A stretch of 64,000 nt of DNA from Paralichthys olivaceus. Its lineage: Eukaryota; Chordata; Actinopteri; Pleuronectiformes; Paralichthyidae. The notes beneath the pieces were generated by a model that did not search any database, was not told the DNA's origin, and saw nothing but the letters and a program-made list of their open reading frames with translations. The DNA lies in contig NC_091109.1 in the NCBI RefSeq assembly GCF_024713975.1, forward strand, positions 18,735,260 through 18,799,259, in the 5' to 3' direction. Made by a program: the position numbers and the translations under genes. Positions 60,915 to 64,000 of the stretch are shown one piece after another (the stretch's first letter is position 1; each line of letters begins with the position of its first letter).

Positions 60915-61593
60915 GCATGCTCAAATGTTTCCCAGCAGCCCCTGATGATAGACTCTAAATGCCAGGGCCCAATATAGCCTGGCAGTGGGTGATATCATTC
61001 TTCTGCAGTCAGATAGCATGAGTATACACAGTACACAATATGTAGTAAATAGTACACACAGTTACTTGCTTCTGGGCTATTTTGGCTTCACTTTTTAGGA
61101 AGTGGAGACGCGTCGTCCATCTTTATTTACTGTCCATGTAGCACAGGTCACAAAAAGTTAGCGTGACCCGTAGAGTTGATTTCATGTTATTGAAGTGAAT
61201 CTTTTTTAAACTCACCTTCCATCTTCAGGATAACTTTGGCGTCGTGTTCGCCATTCGATGTGTGCACGTGACACCTGTACGTGCCTCTGTCCTTCAGGTC
61301 ACCACTCCTGAGGATCAGGGTGGCGTTTCCGTGGGAAATCAGGTGCTGGAACACTGATGCATGCCCGGAGGACTGCTTGTCGTCAAAGTGCTCCTCGCTG
61401 CTGCTCTTGCTGTCGCCATCGTCATCATCGTCGTCGTCATCATCATCATCATCATCATTGTCTCCGTCGTCTTCCCGCTTGTACTTGTACACCAGCACGT
61501 CCTGTCTGAACCACTCCACGGTCTCCTGGCTGCCCGGCTGGAAGCTGCAGGGCAGCACGCAGTCCTCCGAAACAAGGCAGGTCACGGTCGCAT
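58507..61593 (-). CDS. hhla2-like: Divergent HHLA2-like B7-family protein, leader not found
   Basis: On the - strand: 61593-61216 (IgV), 60821-60537 (IgC-like), 60353-60027 (IgC-like), 59727-59620 (helix WWILGLVIVGLIVALAAMFAFLKL), 58785-58723 and 58589-58507 (tail ending STNGQSSLQT). All junctions are phase 1. IgV has [25 protein letters not shown] and GTYRC. The first C domain has MKCTARNVFPAPRVTW and YICKV, and the second LTLPCTAP and YTCRF. A run of Asp codons expands the IgV between the VYKYK strand and the SGHASVF strand. The signal-peptide exon should lie upstream (above 61.6 kb), but no ATG-hydrophobic-donor pattern convinced me; it may be beyond the window. The tail is Ser/Thr-rich without tyrosine. 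Divergence from the array copies is similar to that of the gene at 30.6-32.8 kb. Confidence 0.7.
60828..60912. repeat. (AC)n microsatellite at an IgC acceptor
   Basis: About 80 bases of CA repeat (TG on the gene strand) lie immediately upstream of the acceptor of the first C-domain exon, leaving only TGTCTGCAG as the ordinary acceptor sequence. Confidence 0.9.
61417..61463 (-). repeat. GAT/GAC codon repeat within an IgV exon
   Basis: An in-frame trinucleotide repeat gives a run of thirteen Asp plus flanking acidic residues in the CDR2-like part of the IgV domain. Confidence 0.9.
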
Positions 61594-64000
61594 CTGACAT
61601 GAGGACACAGGTGAGATCACACAATGAACCCAAACATCAAAACTCAGTGATTTGTGTTCCAGCTTCAAGTGATGACAGAATCAGGGTCAGTTTTTATTGC
61701 CAAGCAGGTTGACACACACAGGGAATGTGCTGTGGTTTGTTTCTGCAAGTATAGATATCAAAAAACTTAAAAATGCAAAAGTCACGACCAGGGGAGGGAT
61801 TGTGAAAAACATCGTAACTGAGCAGCTGGAGGATGTGAGAGGGAGGCGGCTCCATCAGTGATTCACGGACAGAAAGACGTCACGTTCTGTTCTGTTCTGA
61901 TTCATGTGATTAAAAACACATAAAACAAAAATGTAGTTTCATCAACGAAAAAGAAAGAGTCACTGAAAATCTTGACAAAAAAAACAAGGAGTGATAAAAA
62001 GATTTGTGTTTTCAGGTTTTTGGAAACAGTGAAGTTCTGCAGCTCAGAGGAATAAGACGTGTGAAGGATTCAAACCCAGAACTGGTAGAATAAGTTCATT
62101 ATTGGTTTTAAAAGCTTAGACGATAAGAACAAAGTTTGATTGGAGACTAACAATAATAATAAGTATTAATTAATCTGTGTGTGTTTATGCATCATGGGCT
62201 TTAAATAAAGATGTGTGATGAAGTCTGTTGAGACGCTGCTGCAGCTTCAGTTGTGACGGATTTGATTTGTGGTCGTGTCTGACATGTTACTGTTGGGCGT
62301 CTTCCAGCGCCAATAACAAGTTTTGCAGCCGGCTCTCGTGTTTGGGTAAACGTTTCACTTTGCGAGTTTCCAAATGTTTCACCTTTTGTTGTGAACTTTC
62401 TCGACAACACTGCTCCTTTTTTCTTTCAACCACCCGTCACCTGCTTTGACATCACTAATCGAGCGTGAGCGACAAACTTGTCCCCTGAGATTCCTCCTGT
62501 CTCTGCAGTTTATGAATTCCACGCACCCTCAACGGCGTCTTTTCAGAAAACCACGAGAAGGTGTCGGAGTGTTTGTCTCTGTTCGCGCTGGATAAACACA
62601 TCCACATGTTTTTGCGAGTGTGTGAAGGTTACTGGTGTGACGACAGACGGATGACTGGAGCGTTCAGAGTGACTGTATCCCCTGAGGGCTTCTGTCAGCA
62701 CCTCGCCTCCGTCCTGGCTGCTCACAGCTGTTCTCTCTCTGGTTCCTGCTCTTCCTGTTGATCAGAACTTTGACAGTCATGACTCAAACCTCTGACTCAC
62801 ACCTGGCACAGAGCAGCCGACCCGTTAGCCCACCTGACGCGACCTTTCGTGCCCTTGTTTTGGTTTGTGCTGCGGTTCAGTTCGCTCCGAGGGTGAAACA
62901 TTAACTGCAAACACGCTGTCATTTGACAAAACAAACATTCAGTCTAATCCCTGAACTGATTGGTGAGTAGATTGAAATGAGATTACAAATATGTGATAGC
63001 AGCTTATCGCAGACTTCACAGCCCGAGGAGGCAAATCCAGCTCATTTTTATTTTCTGCAGTTCAAACAGTTGGTCATGAAATCCTGGCCTCAAAAACACA
63101 AAGTCCATGAATGAGCCTCTTCTGGAGCTGCAGTTTAATTCATCAACAGGTTTATCACCAGAAAAACAACTTGTAAGTGCACCTTCACTCAACGGAGACA
63201 TATTTTAGTGAGTTTCCTCAGACTGTCCCTCGTCCTCCACACTTCATCAACCGTGTGTCCGGCAGCAGCTCCTCCAGCTGGAGACGCTTTGTTAGAGTCA
63301 GTGTGCCGCAGCAGACGCAGTCGGAGAGCAGCTGGTGAACAGAGGGAAACGTTCAGAACCACACGTTCCCTCAGGAGTTTATTATCAAAACAAAGACTCA
63401 ATTAACGCAGCTTTTAAACGGCACCAGGAAACTCGGAAAAGAGTCAAATCTTTGTGGTTTCTTTTTTCTCAGAGGAGAATCAGCACCATCGCTTGTTTCT
63501 CTTGACGTCAGAGTCCATCATCTCTCGTCTGGTGTAGACGGTGAATATCCCAGCTTCCGTTCTCTGTATGTTTCCAGTCCGACTAGTTTATTTTTTTACA
63601 AGTCGAACGTTCTCCCACACAAAACAGATGTTTTAGGTCCAGACGACATTCTGGCTAATCTCTATCAGCGGCCATTTGAACGTAGACGCATTTTATACTT
63701 CACCTCTTCTGTTTACCAGCAGGCGACCAAAGCCTGGTCCAACCTGATGGTTCTGAGAAACAGAAACCAGAAGCTTCCGGATCCAACATCTTGTCCCTCG
63801 TCAACAGATTCATTCGTTCACAGAGATTCGCCAACTAATTTCTGTTTTACCTCAAAATACATTGAAGATTTTCAGTCAGTTTCACTGGAAACCTGTTTGT
63901 GTTGTTGTTGTGGTGAAGAGTCGATGGTGTCTTGTCTTTATAATTTCTCTTTAAGTCGTTGTCAATAATAGAAATGATAAAAAGGAGGGAGGGGCTACAT
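61594..64000. other. Right flank, no gene recognised
   Basis: It should hold the promoter and leader of the partial Ig gene, but neither could be fixed. Open frames are short and show no family motif. There is no array-type flank or repeat of note. Confidence 0.4.

Noticed and set aside
62690..62770. Hydrophobic stretch considered as leader exon of the last Ig gene
   Set aside because: The hydrophobic reading is on the + strand, while the gene is on the - strand; no ATG and donor fit in the right orientation.

Overview
The window looks like a ray-finned (teleost) fish chromosome segment. It has vertebrate genes with short GT-AG introns, very abundant (AC)n/(TG)n tracts, L2-type LINE and hAT remnants, and an expanded immunoglobulin-superfamily cluster. 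The species cannot be told from the sequence alone.

Layout. Two single-copy genes occupy the centre, both on the + strand. cip2a (15.8-23.9 kb) has 21 coding exons and 905 codons. chrnd (25.3-29.6 kb), the muscle nicotinic acetylcholine receptor delta subunit, has 12 exons and 521 codons. They are flanked on both sides by seven B7-family genes that most resemble HHLA2 (leader, IgV, two IgC-like domains, transmembrane helix, tail). To the left are two nearly identical + strand copies (2.7-7.0 and 10.3-14.3 kb). To the right, all on the - strand, are a divergent member (30.6-32.8 kb), a chimeric member (33.4-36.4 kb), two more near-identical copies (41.0-46.6 and 48.5-56.7 kb), and a divergent partial member (58.5-61.6 kb) whose leader exon I could not find. 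In human, HHLA2 and CIP2A are close together on 3q13, which supports the HHLA2 assignment. CHRND is elsewhere in human (2q37).

The near-identical copies carry their flanks with them, so the left and right arrays form large inverted repeats (for example 8.69-9.17 kb against 38.31-38.77 kb). The spaces hold a frameshifted ZBED-like hAT transposase, a LINE with ORF1 and endonuclease but no reverse transcriptase (inside intron 1 of one copy), a decayed LINE ORF1 fragment, a roughly 62-bp VNTR whose G-runs lengthen along the array, a tRNA-like sequence, and very long CT tracts.

Most interesting points. (1) The IgV exons of the five related copies are almost identical in framework, but differ by replacement changes in two short loop segments, in mixed combinations. 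(2) The acidic cytoplasmic tail carries a different lesion in each of the four closest copies. (3) An ISRE-like element lies upstream of three copies and is missing where the 5' flank of the other two has been replaced. (4) One gene is a chimera of the array-type 5' half and an unrelated 3' half. (5) cip2a contains a textbook U12-type AT-AC intron.
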